Counted from the first letter of the stretch, positions 1-15,804 are shown. The stretch: 64,000 bases of DNA from Tubiluchus corallicola (GCA_030141605.1 JAQGDQ010000021.1:994001-1058000), one strand, 5' to 3'. Made by a program: numbers and translations. The notes: generated by a model not told the origin, from the letters alone.

Positions 1-2789
1 GTGTTTGATACCATATTTTTGCATTATCCCCTTATTTATTGTGAGTATGCAGGTTTATGTATTGTACAGGTTTACTGACTGTTAAACAGTATTCTTTACT
101 TTATAAAAATTAGTTATTGGTTTGTTTATTGTTGTTTTTTGTTATTTTACATACACGTATATTAATAACTATTGCTTACACTTACCACAGAATGTTATGT
201 AGGTTTATTTATTGTTCATTTTTAGTGTGAATTTGGTGAACTTAGTGTAATTAAGCATGATTGTTTAGCAATCAATAGCTGTTTGTAACTGCAACACTAG
301 AAGAAGTGACCTTTCATTGTCCATATTTCTCTCAGGTAAAGGGGTAGACGATGAGTAGCTTTGTCAAACAAACAAATACAAAAAAATGTAACTGGATTTA
401 ACCTTTGACTTTTGCCTATATAAATCATGTTAGATTAGCAGGACTCAAGGCTTAAAGTAAAACAGCGTAAGCTTTTTTGGTAAATGAACCCACCAGGTTT
501 CTTCATATTGCCTTCCCACCCTTCTTCATATAGGACTGAGTGACATTAGCTTTACCCTTTGTTTAGAATTTTAGCTTGGTAGCTGGACATGCAGAACGTT
601 AAAGCTGTCCATGCTCTTCTGTGTTTGCTGACCACATTTTCTAAAACTAATATGGCATTTAAAATCAAACTTAAACCATTAGAGTAAAACTTAGACTGGT
701 TATATTTATTAAAATTATTAATTTTAATACATAAAAGTTACGTGCCACCGTGAATTTCGTTTGGTCGAAACAAACAATAGAAACATTTTTATATCAGCAA
801 CTGAAATCAACAATAATTGTGTACAGTGTCACATAAGATATGGTGTAATAATTATGCCAGTAAACTACTCAGTGAACTTACAATTGCAGTGTGCTGATTG
901 CAAAAACAATGTTGTAATGGCATCAATAATGCTGTCTTAATAAAAGCATATTTTTTGTCCTAAAAATATAGTAATTTAAAGCGGCAATCTCTAACTTGAA
1001 AAAATGTTTTCTATGCCAATTTGGTAAATGATATGAATGAAAGTTATCAACCTTTTCCTGAATGAATCAGTTTCGGATGGGTTGTGTAATTCTTTATTTT
1101 ATAGTCAATAATTAATGAATATAAGATTTTGAAAACTGGTTATAGCTGTGTTACGTTATGTTATAAAATATGTTATGTTAATATTTTATAAGAGTGTTGT
1201 GTTGAATTTTGTAAATATGCAAAGTAAAATTTTGCCTATGTTCTAAAGCAGGGTCCACATATTTACCTTTAAAATTTATTGATGTGTATTTGCCTTTTTT
1301 TTCTATATTATTTTTTGCTCAATTAATAATATTAATTAATACTATACTGTTGTGCTATTAATTGTTTGTTTTTTATTCGTTTTGTAAGAACATGTGTGTC
1401 TTTGTGACACATATTAATTTCTCTGCATATTCAACTCTAGGTATTAGTATAATTCTCGATATAACAGTCATATTCTTTAATAATAAATAAATATCTGTTT
1501 TCTTCCATCATTCTTGTCCGCGAAGCCATTACTAATTGTCTCAACGTTGCATCTTTGTCACCATGGCTTCACGATGCGGTGGTGCTGATGCTGCAACAGA
1601 TGCGATCAATATTAATTCACTGACGTCACTATAAGTCAATATCACTGCCATTTTGGCATAACAGAGCAGGATATTATAGTTACAATAATGTACAGGTGAG
1701 ACGGATTTACACGTTTTTCTCTTTTCTTTTAGCTTTTTCATAATCATCACTGAACATCGTTTGTCGAAACTCGATAAACATTAATTTCTTTTCTGCTTTG
1801 AAATTTTCATTTATAAGCCCATACCTGTGTGCTTACATAGCTCTTAAACATCAGTAAAGTCACCATTGGAAATCAACATTAATTTTACGAAGTTGTCAGC
1901 TTCTGTGTAACCGTAGTAGGTTATGAAATTCATTCTCAAGTATGGGCCTAGAAAATGGTTATTTTCCTGAGAATTTTTTATAATTCTATTTAAAAAGTTT
2001 TTGTAGCTATAACATTGCGTCTGTCCTAATAATGCATATCAATTTTTCAGTATGATTGCATGTACAGCTTAGAATGTTCAATGCGTATTATATAAAAACA
2101 AACCAATATTAAAGTTCAAGAAGAGGTAGACAAATACAGTATGGATGTCAACATGATTATAACTTGTATCAAACATCAAACAACTCGAAAAGTGATAAAA
2201 CATTTTGACCTGCTTAAGATTGATTTATCATTTTTTTGCGATGATAATAGACCTTATTAGGCAGCAGAGAATGCCTTTTTATGTGTTGTTATAGCAAAAC
2301 AATGTGGCTGTTATCACAAAATAGGCCTAATATTTTTTCAGATAACTGATTATTAATTTCATTAATACGCAGAGTGTAACGCTAGTAGGAATAGTAATCA
2401 TTACCAGTAGGTCTGTAAGTTGTAGTTTAATCGGCTTTTATGAAATGTTTATACACGAAATGTGTATATTTGCATTAATTCTCATGTTTAAAAAAAGCTC
2501 ACGAATTATTGCATAATGTATAAGAATATAATTCACAATATGTAACAATGTACGTCACATAAGAAAACCGTTCACTTTATTAACGGATGGAATATGGATG
2601 ATGGAGTTCTTACGGATTAAAATTACCATTATACGGTTATTACAATAATATATTGTACATGATTATAATGCAAGTAAGTGTATGTAAATTATGATCAAAA
2701 TATAACGTCTCCTAAAATGACTTCAATTAATAGTTTTAATAACATTTTTCAAAGAGGCTTTATAATTATTGATTGTAAATTGTTGTTTT
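1..2789. other. AT-rich intergenic region, no gene seen
   Basis: No open frame here looks like a protein and no exon with convincing splice sites could be tied to a neighbour. The missing first exon of the 7B2 gene (start codon and 5' UTR) should lie here or before the window, because the first recognised 7B2 exon starts at a splice acceptor. I could not single out a candidate. Confidence 0.4.
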
Positions 2790-3004
2790 TCCATTAATGG
2801 TTAGCTGACATTGTTTAGGCATTTAAATTTTTAACGTCCAAAAGTTCTTCGGGCTCAACTTAAAACCACTAAAACTATAAACTTGTAACTTTCACAGCCG
2901 AAAGTCAATGCATTGCAATACCGTGCTGTAAAATTCCAACCTTGTAGGACGCTTGCATCTAATTTTAATCGAAATTTCGGTGAATTTTTTTGCGCCACCC
3001 GATA
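2790..3004 (+). mobile_element. Right-end fragment of an inverted-repeat element (family 1)
   Basis: The stretch matches the right half of the element at 11250-12035 and, inverted, the one at 34209-34976. Shared blocks include CTTAAAACCACTAAAACTAT and TTTCACAGCC. It ends in TTTTTTTGCGCCACCCGATA, the family terminus read inward as TATCGGGTGGCGCAAAA. I found no matching left terminus, so this copy is probably truncated. It ends 84 bases before the first recognised 7B2 exon. Confidence 0.5.
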
Positions 3005-3088
3005 AAAATAAATACATACAAGAGAATATGTAATTTAAATATGTATTACCGACCAACTTAATTATAATAGGTTGCCTGTTCATTTTAG

Positions 3089-5703
<2,615 letters not shown>

Positions 5704-7770
5704 TAAACACATTCCCAGTCGACACGTGATGACCAGGACAATGACAATACAAAACGCCACTTCCCACGCTTTAAACCAACGTCGTTATTTCTTTATAACA
5801 AAACGCTTTTTTACTTGCGAACTTCAGAATCCGGATAGAAAAGATATCACGATGTGCTGTCATGGGCAACCGTAAATATTACTATTATAATGTCTTTCTA
5901 CTTGAAATAAGTTTCAGATAATGGTACAACACACACTTATTAAATACTTTGTAAGCTTAGCTGATATATTGGATTAAGGGAATGGCTTGTCATAACATTA
6001 GAAGTAAATACAGTCATTTTGGCCTACAATACAATTTTTATTATATTTTTACATTAAAAAAGCATTTGAGATAGAACGTTTTGTAGTGAAGCAAAAAAAA
6101 TTATTTATAAGTAGCACTTAAAACTATGGCTTCGAACCTCGTCTACAAAATTTTGAAATTGCACATAGGTTTTTGATGCTGCTTTGACACTACAAGAGTT
6201 AACACAAGCAAGTCCAGAAGTTTGTCCAGAAGTTAGGTTAATTTAATAACGTCTACTTAAGAAAAATTTAATATTCAATGATAATATGAGTTGCTTTTAA
6301 ATTTATATTCAAATATTGTTGTAACAGTTTTCATGCTGTAACAATTTAACTGAGTATGTGAAAAAGTAGCTTTAAACCCGCCGTGAGACAAATGTTGTAT
6401 AGTGCAGTGTATGCAAATATTCATGTACTTGCAAAAGCGTAGAAAAATTTAAGCTTATTAGTCCCTTATTTGTTACTACTAAAAGTATTTGACGTTATAA
6501 TAGTTAATGCTACTAATTCTACTTACGGCTACTTATTTTGTGTGTTTTATTATCTCTTCCTGTCAAAACATGATTTAATATATCTGTACTTAATTGTGTC
6601 CGTTTAATTATTAACGAAGTTATTTTATGTGATTTAATTACTTGTTTGTAAAATGACAGTTGAGTTGTCTTGGACAGCAATCTGTGTTTCCTGACACCGC
6701 AAAATTATTTGAGCTTAATAATGTATATTATTGTGTACCCACATATACTCTTTCTTTCACCTATAATGTTTTTTCCTATGCCTGCAAGATATTGATTTTA
6801 TGTCTGAAAGTGCATGGCAAAAGAAACAAGTGAGTTACTCGACACACAGGAAAATAAAATTAGAACTAGTAAGATTTATTACAGTTGTAAAATTTTAAAT
6901 ATTCTGTAGTCATTGAACTGTACACTGAGCAATATCACATTTCATGCACTGAACCACGCATGCACGCTTTAAGTATGGTAGTTGCATTGCCCATTTACGC
7001 TAATAACATAAATTCCACCGAACTTCATTGACCAGATTCTTTTATGACTATTGTTTATTATAGCACTACTTAGCACTTCTCGCAATTTACCAAACTGAGA
7101 TTAACTATGTAAGTCAAGACTAAAGTTTTTTTATTTAATACTAAATTTAAAATGCACGTGTGTGTGTTGTGTGCGACTCTTTCCTTTTGTTTTAGCCAAC
7201 ATTTATAGAGTAGGCTACTTCAGCAAGAAGTCAAAGCAGGGTTGCCCTATATAACCATGCATTCACAGTGAAAGAATTTGTACATTAATATTTTTGGATT
7301 ATTAAAATTTTTCATGAAAACATTTCTTTACAGATATTATGAATTGTCGCGAAATTATATGTAGGATCTGTAAATTTTCACAATTTGGCAATTAAGCTAA
7401 AATGTTTATATAGCAGTCATGACGAAATGGTTATAATGCACGCAAATTGTTTATTATTACTAAGTTAACCGATTTGTAAGCTTAAATTTCAAAAGAGAAG
7501 TTCTTGCATTTAGTGCAAAAGAAGTTCAGTGTAGACTTCACTTAAGTAGTTTATCTGAAATTACAAATTCCTGTACTTTTGTACGTATAATGATATTCTC
7601 CGACACATCCGTTGAATGTGTAAAATGTTTTAAAATCAATATAAAATTATATTGTTAGTTGTTTGAATTGATACCATTTAAATAAAAAATAATAAATTTT
7701 TAGCAATGTCGTTGTTAACTTTGATTTGTAATTAAATGTTTGTAGAATAATTTTTGTAACTCGCCATTAT
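5704..7770. other. Intergenic region, no gene seen
   Basis: AT-rich DNA after the 7B2 stop. I looked for first exons of gene A, expecting a short hydrophobic exon as in genes B and C, and found none with matching phases. Confidence 0.4.
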
Positions 7771-7849
7771 TGCTACTACTAGTACTGTTATTACTACTGC
7801 TGCTGCTGCTGCTACTACTGCTACTGCTACTACTACTACTACTACTACT
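7771..7849. repeat. (ACT/GCT)n trinucleotide tract
   Basis: An imperfect run of CTA/CTG triplets ending in seven or more ACT units. Confidence 0.9.
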
Positions 7850-7867
7850 CTGACAGTGAAATCGTAA

Positions 7868-8094
7868 GTGTATCTTTCACGCTTACTGTCAGAAAGTAAC
7901 TCGCAACAAATTTTGGTCTCTTGTCTGAACACGCTTGCGAGTTACTCTACACTTTTTGTAGAGAACACAGAATTGCGTCAGCTCAGCTGTCGCATTTGTT
8001 GTCAAATAGAAACTCGCAGCAAATTAGTTATGGTGTCTAGTCTGAACACGCTTCCAAGTTACTTGGCGAGAAAACTCGCTAGTTTGAATGCGCC
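7868..8094. mobile_element. Inverted-repeat element (family 2), partial copy
   Basis: Contains CTAGTCTGAACACGCTT and ends AAAACTCGCTAGTTTGAATG-CGCC. The inverse of this end, GGCGCATTCAAACTAGCGAG, is the family terminus seen at both ends of the 48911-49223 copy. The blocks TCTGAACACGCTTGCGAGTT and AACTCGCAACAAATT recur inside. The left end was not located. An open frame across it is non-coding repeat. Confidence 0.5.
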
Positions 8095-8488
8095 ACGCCA
8101 TCACGTCTGTATTTTATTTCGATTTAATGCTTTTCTTTTGTTTTAGTGCTATAGGAATGATTATAGAACTCCAACTTGCCCAACAATTAACAAAATAAAA
8201 CAATTGTTAATTAAGCCAGGAATTTTAAATACCATTGTAAATATATTTACAATTGTGATGCGTTTTGACGATGGTAAACTTTAAACAATGTTGTAGGTTC
8301 ACAAGAACGTGCGTCGATAATATAGAAACAAACTACACCAATGTATTATTTAAGCTGAAGGTTGAGTGAGCTATTAAGAAAGCTTTGAGAAAGTACTGTC
8401 TGAAAAACATACAAGCCTAACCTTGCCAAACAATTACTTTAAAATAGTGAAAACAGATTTGAATAAACTTATTTTTAAATGATGTAAG

Positions 8489-9403
8489 ATGTGGATGGAA
8501 GTACAAAATGTTTCGGCTGATGACAGTACATTAGAAAATCCAGCACGCAAAACATCCTCATTGCAACAAATACTCGAATCGCGTGGAATAATATCGTCAA
8601 CTAGATCGTTATCAGCGCCAACAATTTTTTATGAGGATTCGCCAATTGTACCAGGAACATCAACTCCCTCTGTACACGAACTTCTTGAATCGTGCGGAAT
8701 CATAGCACCAACAAGATCCCCCGGACACAGACATTCTGCTTCGAGTGACTCCGAGTCCATGACGAAAATGCAACCTCGGCAGACCAGAAGTGAATTTATC
8801 ACCCCACTAGACCAGATACCGGTCCGTAAGAGAAGCAGTCTTACACTTGTAGGAAATGTTAGTAATTCGGAGACGTTGAAAAACTTGTATAAAATTCAAC
8901 CATCACTGACCATCGATCAAAACAAAAAAGACCGCGGGGATGTGCCAGTACTGCCTTCAAAACTAGGAAAGGAAACGTTGATAAAAGTTGCTTCACCTAA
9001 AAACAAATACTCTATAGCTCTTTCTGGGCAGTCAATGAACGCTTGTGCGACAGAGAAAGACGCGCAACAAAATTTTACTCAAACAAACACCGGTCTAGAA
9101 TTCAAAAATCCACAAACAAAGCAAACACCTATCTATTCTGATTCTATAAAATCAAAGAGTACAAAATCGCCAGAACACGAAAGGGAAATAGCAGGTCTAA
9201 ATGTCACACACGAATGCGAAAATTGTCGGCAAGAAATTTCGAACGATAGCGACATCGTAGCGACCATAAACCGAAACCTGGCGTTGAAAGAGCTAGACAG
9301 AGATGATATTCAAGTAAAAGAAGACCCAGGACAAATCACAGCACATTTAGCAGAAGTCGTATCACCACTGGAAAAGCTCCCGTCTAGAAGGCGAAAATTG
9401 TAG
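8489..9403 (+). CDS. Gene A: uncharacterised INE/PLxxVPSHxR family protein, 304 aa
   Basis: I do not recognise this protein. It is a single open frame of 304 polar, probably disordered residues; an in-frame stop lies just upstream and ATG 8489 is the first start. Residues about 22-39 and 62-79 form an internal duplication (SLQQILESRGIISSTRS, SVHELLESCGIIAPTRS). Near residue 110 comes TPLDQIPVRKRSS, aligned with SPIQNIPLRKRSS of gene C; both are followed by a G-rich, Ser-rich linker. The C terminus carries the family module: DIVATINRNLALKEL (9251-9295), then VSPLEKLPSRRRK three residues or fewer from the end. Genes B and C end the same way. Unlike them, no transmembrane exon is visible, so it may be soluble, or upstream exons may have been missed. 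An AAG precedes the ATG and could in principle be a weak acceptor. Coding status rests on this paralogy. Confidence 0.75.
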   Translation: MWMEVQNVSADDSTLENPARKTSSLQQILESRGIISSTRSLSAPTIFYEDSPIVPGTSTPSVHELLESCGIIAPTRSPGHRHSASSDSESMTKMQPRQTRSEFITPLDQIPVRKRSSLTLVGNVSNSETLKNLYKIQPSLTIDQNKKDRGDVPVLPSKLGKETLIKVASPKNKYSIALSGQSMNACATEKDAQQNFTQTNTGLEFKNPQTKQTPIYSDSIKSKSTKSPEHEREIAGLNVTHECENCRQEISNDSDIVATINRNLALKELDRDDIQVKEDPGQITAHLAEVVSPLEKLPSRRRKL

Positions 9404-11049
9404 ATGCTACTATTGAATCTAGGGGAGGGGGGTTAGCAAGTGGCGAAAATTTTCGAAATTTAGTTCATACAATATTAAAGTACTTCTAGAAATACTGCTA
9501 AAGTGACTAACAACAACGTTAGTTTTGTTTGTACAAGTTTTGCATCTTCTGGCAAATTCTTTGTCTTTAGTAATATTAATAGCTGTTATGTGCTAAATAC
9601 AATTTTATTAGACGATAATTTCACTGACGCGTGAGACGCTCCCAATTCATTTTAATTTCAAGGGAAAACCGATTTGATCGCAGCAAAAAAAGAGAGGAAA
9701 GGAGACTAAATTTGGCATAAGGTCGCGAATTTTTAATCACTTTTGTGGATAATAAAAATAATTTTCTCCGTTAAAGCCAAACTCACTCTACCTAATTTAT
9801 ATTACCTCTATTCATATATTTATAAAGCACATTGATACTCATAAAAATGAATTAAGATGATATTAAGCTGAGCCATTGGCTATTGGGAAAATGGTTCCAG
9901 ATTAATATGCATTGCAGCCTTCGGCAGGGTGGATGGATTCGCGCCTTTTACGAGCCCATGCCATCTGCTGGTGCATGCATGCTCAGATCAGAAATAAAAG
10001 TAGAAATTTAGCGAACAGTTGCCATAATCTGATAAATTTTACACTATAAACCAGTGTTCTCTTAAATGGTATCGTGAAGCTTAAGATTTGCAGGAGAGTC
10101 GACAACAGGTCACATAGATTGGTAAAAAAAGGTATGGACGGACGAAGTAAAATTGTTCAAAACACTGTTTTTGATGTGCAGTCTGTATTTTAATCATAGG
10201 TAAACATCATTTACATCATTCAAATAGTAAAAGTAAAGTCTATTCAGATGGCATCTTAGTAAAATGTTGTCTTTAACACAATTGCCTGTTCATTCAATCA
10301 GTATGATAAAACCACTATATTATCTGAAGAAGCCAAAAGCCCTAGTTCCCTACAAAATATATAGCGTCGACAAACTATAATAAACTGATAAATACAAAAC
10401 TTATTAGTAGGTGGCAGCACAAACTTAGCGGAAGAGTTTAACAGTCATTGTTTAATATGAGGGCAGTGTCTAGTAGCGCCGAATGAGAATTTAAGTTTAA
10501 AGTACAAATAATTACTAACAGCAAAGTTGACGAATTGGAAATTAAATACTAAATTGAGCTCTTAGCGACATATGGCTTCACGATCACCCAGGTTCTTAAA
10601 TTTTGTCAATATTCTTTGTGGTTGCAATTGGATTTTTCGTTAGCACTCTGATCCTTAGCGCTTTTGGTTGTCAATAAAATAACAAAAAATATGTTGTCCC
10701 TCCCTTTGTCACTAATCGAGATACAAATGAGCTGCAAGATCAGTATGAGCGGAGTGGCAAGTAAACGCAGTGAACACTGCCCGTTCGTACTTGTGGTTGT
10801 GGTAAGGTGATGACTTTTAACATCATAGTTTTTGTTACAACATCAAAAAACTTTTGTGACATATATGCAAAGAAAATATGAGAAAACGAGTTAGTGCTTA
10901 CTCATTTATGGCATTGTTCAGCTTGTTCTAGAACACAGATTGTCTATCAGCATTTATGTTCTATCTTTTATTACTGGTAACTAGAAAATTTGGAATTTGC
11001 TGCATATGAATACTTGATCTGCTAGGAACGTCCAAGAAAGAACGGCATC
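9404..11049. other. Intergenic region between genes A and B
   Basis: No gene or repeat of note was recognised. It includes the 3' flank of gene A and the presumed promoter of gene B; no clear TATA or polyadenylation signal could be assigned. Confidence 0.4.
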
Positions 11050-14030
11050 ATGGCTAAATATAAAAGTTTTTCAGTTTTAATTTCATTTTCGTGTTTCATG
11101 ATAACAGTTCACTTGGTCTTAAAGTAAGTGATATTGATTGTTTATATGAGTTTCATGAAAGAGCTAAATCGTCTACAGTATTAACCGGCATGTAAGAATT
11201 CTCAAAAAAATGTTTTTAAGTTACGTAGCACCTACAGACATCAGTATTATATCGGGTGCTGCAGAAAAAGTGCCGAAGTTTTGATCACGATAGTATAAGA
11301 AGAAAATAATGGAATCAATTCAGTATTACCAGGCTGATGTTACAGACACTTGTGTACAAACAGAAATTTTAAGTCATTTCCTTAGATTGTTTTAAATATA
11401 GAAAAGTTTTAGGTCAACAAGTTAAAAAAATAAATAACGGAAAAATGTTGTGTGTTAATATTGTTAAAATTAACTGCAAGTGCTCTATGTGCCCATCGTT
11501 TCCACTGCAAGCCAGGCGAAAGCATTTCTTCTAACACTTGACACTGTTTCTTTTTCTAAAGGGGCACTTAGTTCCAGCACTCAACTATTTTTGTCTTCAG
11601 TTCCGCTGGCTCTGTGCTGGCATTGTACACTTTCTCTTTAAGGGATTTCCAGATACCGTACCCCAGAGTATCAAGCCTCGTTTTTTGTCAAGAAATATTT
11701 ACTGGTTCTTTTATTTTTTCTGTTGATGGCCATGATGTTAATTGGTTGATTTCTGTATTTGATGTGTTCCGTGTATCAAGTATTTATACATCACTGAACA
11801 TGGCTTTCGTTTTTGTTGATGATTATAATTGACATTGTTCCGGTATTTAATTTTACAAACATGCAAAAGTTTTTCGGCCATAACTTAAAAACCACTAAAA
11901 CTATCAACTTGCGACTTTCACAGCCAAAAGTTAATGTATACAACATCATGCTGTGAAATTTCAACTTTGTAGAGTACTCGCCTCTAATTTTATTGTAGTC
12001 TAAATTTTAGCACATTTTTTTCTGCGCCATCCTATAAGACCTATGCAGGCCCACCGCTTGATTTTCATTAAAATGGCATTCATTGGATTTTTGTGAGTGA
12101 GCTTGTTTCTGAGCCGTGGGCGTCGTGGCACATCAACATCCCGAGAATGATGACTGCGACGACGACGACGACAATGATGAAGATGATCATCATCATAACG
12201 GTAACAACAGTTACAAAGATGACGAGATAACAATGATTATGTTGTTGATGACAATAACAGTAAAGACTAATTGGCTAAAGCTTTCAATTCTCCTCGCACA
12301 AGCAAGTAGTTTTTGAAGCTAATTAGGGTTAAGGTTAGTGTTAGGGCTAGGGTTAGGTATTTAAATAGTGTGAGGAATTTTAAACTCCATTATCCGTTTA
12401 CGTTATTAACAACATGTTGGTCTAATTTTTGGATGATAATGGTGATGATGGCGGTGGTGACGGTGGTGACAGTGGTGACGGCGGTAACGGCCGTAACGAA
12501 TGACTGTCCGTAATGTTAAATTAAAATGAGTTCAATGAATGTAAATCCTTGGTTGCATGATTATAAGGGTTATGAGTTACTATAGCTTGGCGTTAGTGAC
12601 ACCAACTACGCTAATAAACTAAGCTAATTCATTCAAAAGTTAAAATCGATTTAACGATAATGCAATTGAGAATCGTTTCATTGTTTTATAGGCTTTCTCG
12701 AATGGCAGGATTGTTTACCAGCTCCAATGACGAACACTCATGTGAAGTACAAACGGGTAAAATAATTTAATCTCCACATTACTTACAGTTATGACCTCAA
12801 CTTGAACTTTCCAAATAATTGAGAATATATTGATTTTATTTTATAGGTTTTCAAGTGCTATTGTCAAACGTTATGTTTCTTCTTTTCTTGGCTGTACTAT
12901 TTCGTGAAAACTTGTTTGGACGTACACGTTCTAATCGTAAAGTAACATCAACTACTCGTGCCGAATACGCAAGAATTAAAGAAGAAGAAGAATTTAATGA
13001 TTTTTATGAACACCACGAGGATTTAGATAAGCATTACATTACATTACCTACTAGAAAGTCGGAAAAAGAAATATATCAGCGTTCAGTGAAAACACAAACA
13101 GAAGACGGAGATCAAGAGAACCTCGAGAAAGACCAAGCAATTCAAGTCAACATGTCTGACACAGAAGTACAAGAAGAATCTGATTTAGAAAACAGCTTTC
13201 CAATATATTATCAAGCAGCTGATAAAATCCTTGCCAGTATGAGTCCAGTTACAGAAAATACGGAAAACCTTGGAACACGGAAGAAAGGCGAACAAGAAAA
13301 ACGGATTGAGTCATATGAAGTGGCAAAAGACCAAGACAGACCTTTTGGAAATGGGAAGTTTCTTGACCCATGGCATACAGACGCTAAACTGAAAGGCATA
13401 AACAAACTAGACACGAATTTTGAACCTTGCAAACGAACAACTTTATGGAAAACAGTTGACGTTGAAGAAACTGATAGAATGAAAACTTCCATTCCCTCAA
13501 TAAACCAGATACCAAATGAAAGAACTGGTGCCGTAAAAGTGACGATAATGATAAACAACAATTCGGTAAGCAATCCAGAGAATTTCGTCAACAAAGCAAC
13601 CAAATACATTGCGGTTCAGCCAACTACCAAAGCTCCTTCAAAGCTTTCATTCGTCAAAAAACCTGTAGACGAATGCTTTGTAACTACATCGCTTTCTCGC
13701 AAAGCAAAATCGTGCTTCAGTCGCCCTGAACATGCACCATGTGACGCACAGAAGCCTCTGTTCATGGAACCAATTAAAGAAGAACCAGATGAAGTTTGTC
13801 CATCTGATGGAGACGAACCAAATAACTTATCAAGGAATGACGACAAGACAATTTCCAACGACCTTGTAGTATTACTGAATGAGGAATTAGCAAATGCCGA
13901 CTCATATTCTTATGATAGTGAAGAATCGCACGATACAAGCGAGGAAATAGTTGTACAACAAAATGTAGACATTACAACAGATAAAGTCTTGCCTCTTCTA
14001 GATGTTCCGTCGCATAAAAGAAACTTTTAA
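11050..14030 (+). CDS. Gene B: uncharacterised two-hydrophobic-segment INE/PLxxVPSHxR protein, 440 aa
   Basis: Family unknown. Exons: 11050-11123 (74 nt), 12692-12756 (65 nt), 12847-14030; phases 2 then 1, exactly as in gene C. Exon 1 encodes a hydrophobic N terminus (FSVLISFSCFMITVHLVL), a signal peptide or anchor. Exon 3 opens with GFQVLLSN and a second hydrophobic stretch VMFLLFLAVLF followed by RENLFGRTRSNRK; gene C has LLLFLVTIFRRRLFG here. The basic flank suggests the long polar tail is cytoplasmic. The tail is acidic and Lys-rich with a degenerate IPSINQIPNERTG (near 13490-13530), then NDLVVLLNEELANADSYSYD (13858-13917) and the C-terminal VLPLLDVPSHKRNF. The acidic helix and PLxxVPSHxR pair is about 22 residues apart, as in gene A. 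AATAAA lies at 14197. Intron 1 contains a mobile element and a telomere-like tract. The function could be membrane scaffolding, but this is a guess. Confidence 0.8.
11250..12035 (+). mobile_element. Inverted-repeat non-autonomous DNA element (family 1), about 786 bp
   Basis: The left terminus TATCGGGTGCTGCAGAAAAA and right terminus TTTTTTTCTGCGCCATCCTATA are imperfect inverted repeats. The subterminal block CCGAAGTTTTGATCACGATA matches the 34209-34976 copy, and the right half matches 2790-3004. No transposase was seen. A TA target duplication is possible but not certain. It lies in intron 1 of gene B. Confidence 0.65.
12153..12200. repeat. GAC/GAT trinucleotide tract
   Basis: An imperfect GACGACGACGAC to GATGATCATCATCAT run in intron 1 of gene B. 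Confidence 0.8.
12323..12360 (+). repeat. Degenerate TTAGGG-like (interstitial telomere-like) tract
   Basis: A short run of AGGGTTAAGG, GTTAGGGCTAGGGTTAGG units resembling the animal telomere repeat TTAGGG with point changes. It lies in intron 1 of gene B. Confidence 0.65.
12430..12502. repeat. GGTGAT/GGTGAC trinucleotide tract
   Basis: Imperfect GAT, GGT, GAC and GGC triplets, ending GCGGTAACGGCCGTAACG. Confidence 0.8.
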
Positions 14031-14649
14031 CTTCTGGACCTAGAGGATAGGTTAATATTTTACTGGCTCTATTTAAGTAGGAAACGCATAACTTCTTCAC
14101 ATTACAATGACATAACTTGTTAGTAACATTGATGTACTTTTCACATTTTCTGTTCCATACTGTTCATGGAGCATTTGATTTGCTGCGGAAGAAAGCAATA
14201 AAATATTTTTTAAAGATTTCTGACCTCCAGGAAAGAAACGGTTTTTGTAAATTTTTCGAGATATTGTAAAAATGTTGTATATTTACACTTGGGACACAAA
14301 GAGACGATAGCGTTATGCTGAGCAAAAAACAATAAATAAATCTTATGTTATTGCTTCTATTATTTTTCATGCCTCGATTTTCATGACAATTATAACACGT
14401 ATTTACCGGGGCAGGACTTCGGAACTTCAGACAATTACTTCCCAATTTTAAGAGTTTAGCACAATGTAAGAAGGTCATGTATCACTTAATTGCTTATAAT
14501 AACAAAACTTATGGATTACATTTTGTGTTGCAGCAGTTAAGCATTTGCAAATCCTTTTTATTTTCCTGTTACTGTATTATGAGCGCGCATCGCAATTCTA
14601 CGTGAAACATGTAGTTCTGTGGGAGAGTTTCTGGACAACAGCCCAAATG

Positions 14650-15100
14650 TGAAAATCTCATATAGGCGTCTTAGTCTGAACGCGAACAGATCTTACTGAG
14701 TAGACTCAAACGTTATCCTATCCATCTAATCTAAATTAAACTCTAACAATCTCTCTAACAGTAGTAAAGATACGTTGGCGGATTTAGGGCTATAATCGTC
14801 CTAAGCTAGTCAGGGCTTTTCGAGTTACTGTCGGCAAGTTATTGCAACTTTCCGACATTGTTAAGAATTGATGCTGTCTAGGGTGCGCGGTAAGTTTGGT
14901 GCTAGTAAGTTCGGTACTAGTAATTTTGGAACGGCAAGGAATTTTTGGTACTGGTAAATATGGTACCAAACTCACTTGTACCAAATTTTACTACATTCAC
15001 TCTCTAGTCTGAATACGCTTGCGACTTGCGAGTTACTTGGCGAACTACTGTTAGTTTATTTCATGAGAAAAGATAGAAAACTTGCTAATCTGAACGCACC
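14650..15100. mobile_element. Family 2 inverted-repeat element remnants
   Basis: Contains TTAGTCTGAACGCGAACAG at about 14671, TCTAGTCTGAATACGCTTGC at about 15005, GAGTTACTTGGCGAACTA, and the right terminus AAACTTGCTAATCTGAACGC-ACC ending at 15100. These match the 7868-8094 and 48911-49223 copies. The left terminus is unclear, and there may be two overlapping copies. Confidence 0.45.
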
Positions 15101-15804
15101 CTAACGTTTCTGATATGCAAGCACTAGCTGGCTACATATAAATAGTCTACAGTGATATAAAGAAGCCACACGTGGGCGTGAAATAATCACAGTTTTTTCA
15201 ATCATATTTCTAACGTTCAAGAAAACATGTTGTTTATGATGAAAATAGAGTGCGGTAAAAATGGCACAAGAAAAAATGGCAGGATAAAAATGACATACAA
15301 CATACAAAAATGTTCCTTTATTTCTGCCAAATAGGCTAGCAAAAGGCTCACAAAATATTTGCTCATTAAATGGATTTATAATCAATAATACACGAATGTT
15401 CCACATGGTGTTTATCTACTTTTTAACCATTAATTTTGGCGATGGAAATAGACAGACAAATATATTTATTTACATAGCAAGTCACCTTATAAGGTTATAC
15501 ACAACAATAAGCAAAGGTTATAGACAACGTTACACAGTTTTAATTTACAAGCGGGAACTTCTCGAAATGGAACTGGAACCAATTCGTAGTTGTTTGTCCA
15601 GGTATGGGTAACAAAAAAGAAGTACTAAATACTCCCTCGGAGACTTCCGCAAATTGCTTCACGAATATTTTTTGTACATGGTGTTCGGTCAAGTTTTCCG
15701 AAAAGATAACCGGCGAAAAGATTTCCCTATTTTGGCACCCTATATTTGCCTTTCTTCACGAAGTTTCTTGGAAATCTGTTAGGCTTACTGCCATAACAGA
15801 CAAA

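Noticed and set aside
7868-8146. 92-residue plus-strand frame
   Set aside because: Lies inside a family 2 inverted-repeat element; the same DNA words recur at 15000 and 48911 in other frames.
13211-13609. 132-residue minus-strand frame
   Set aside because: Antisense of gene B exon 3; no splice sites or protein-like features, and the plus frame is supported by paralogy.
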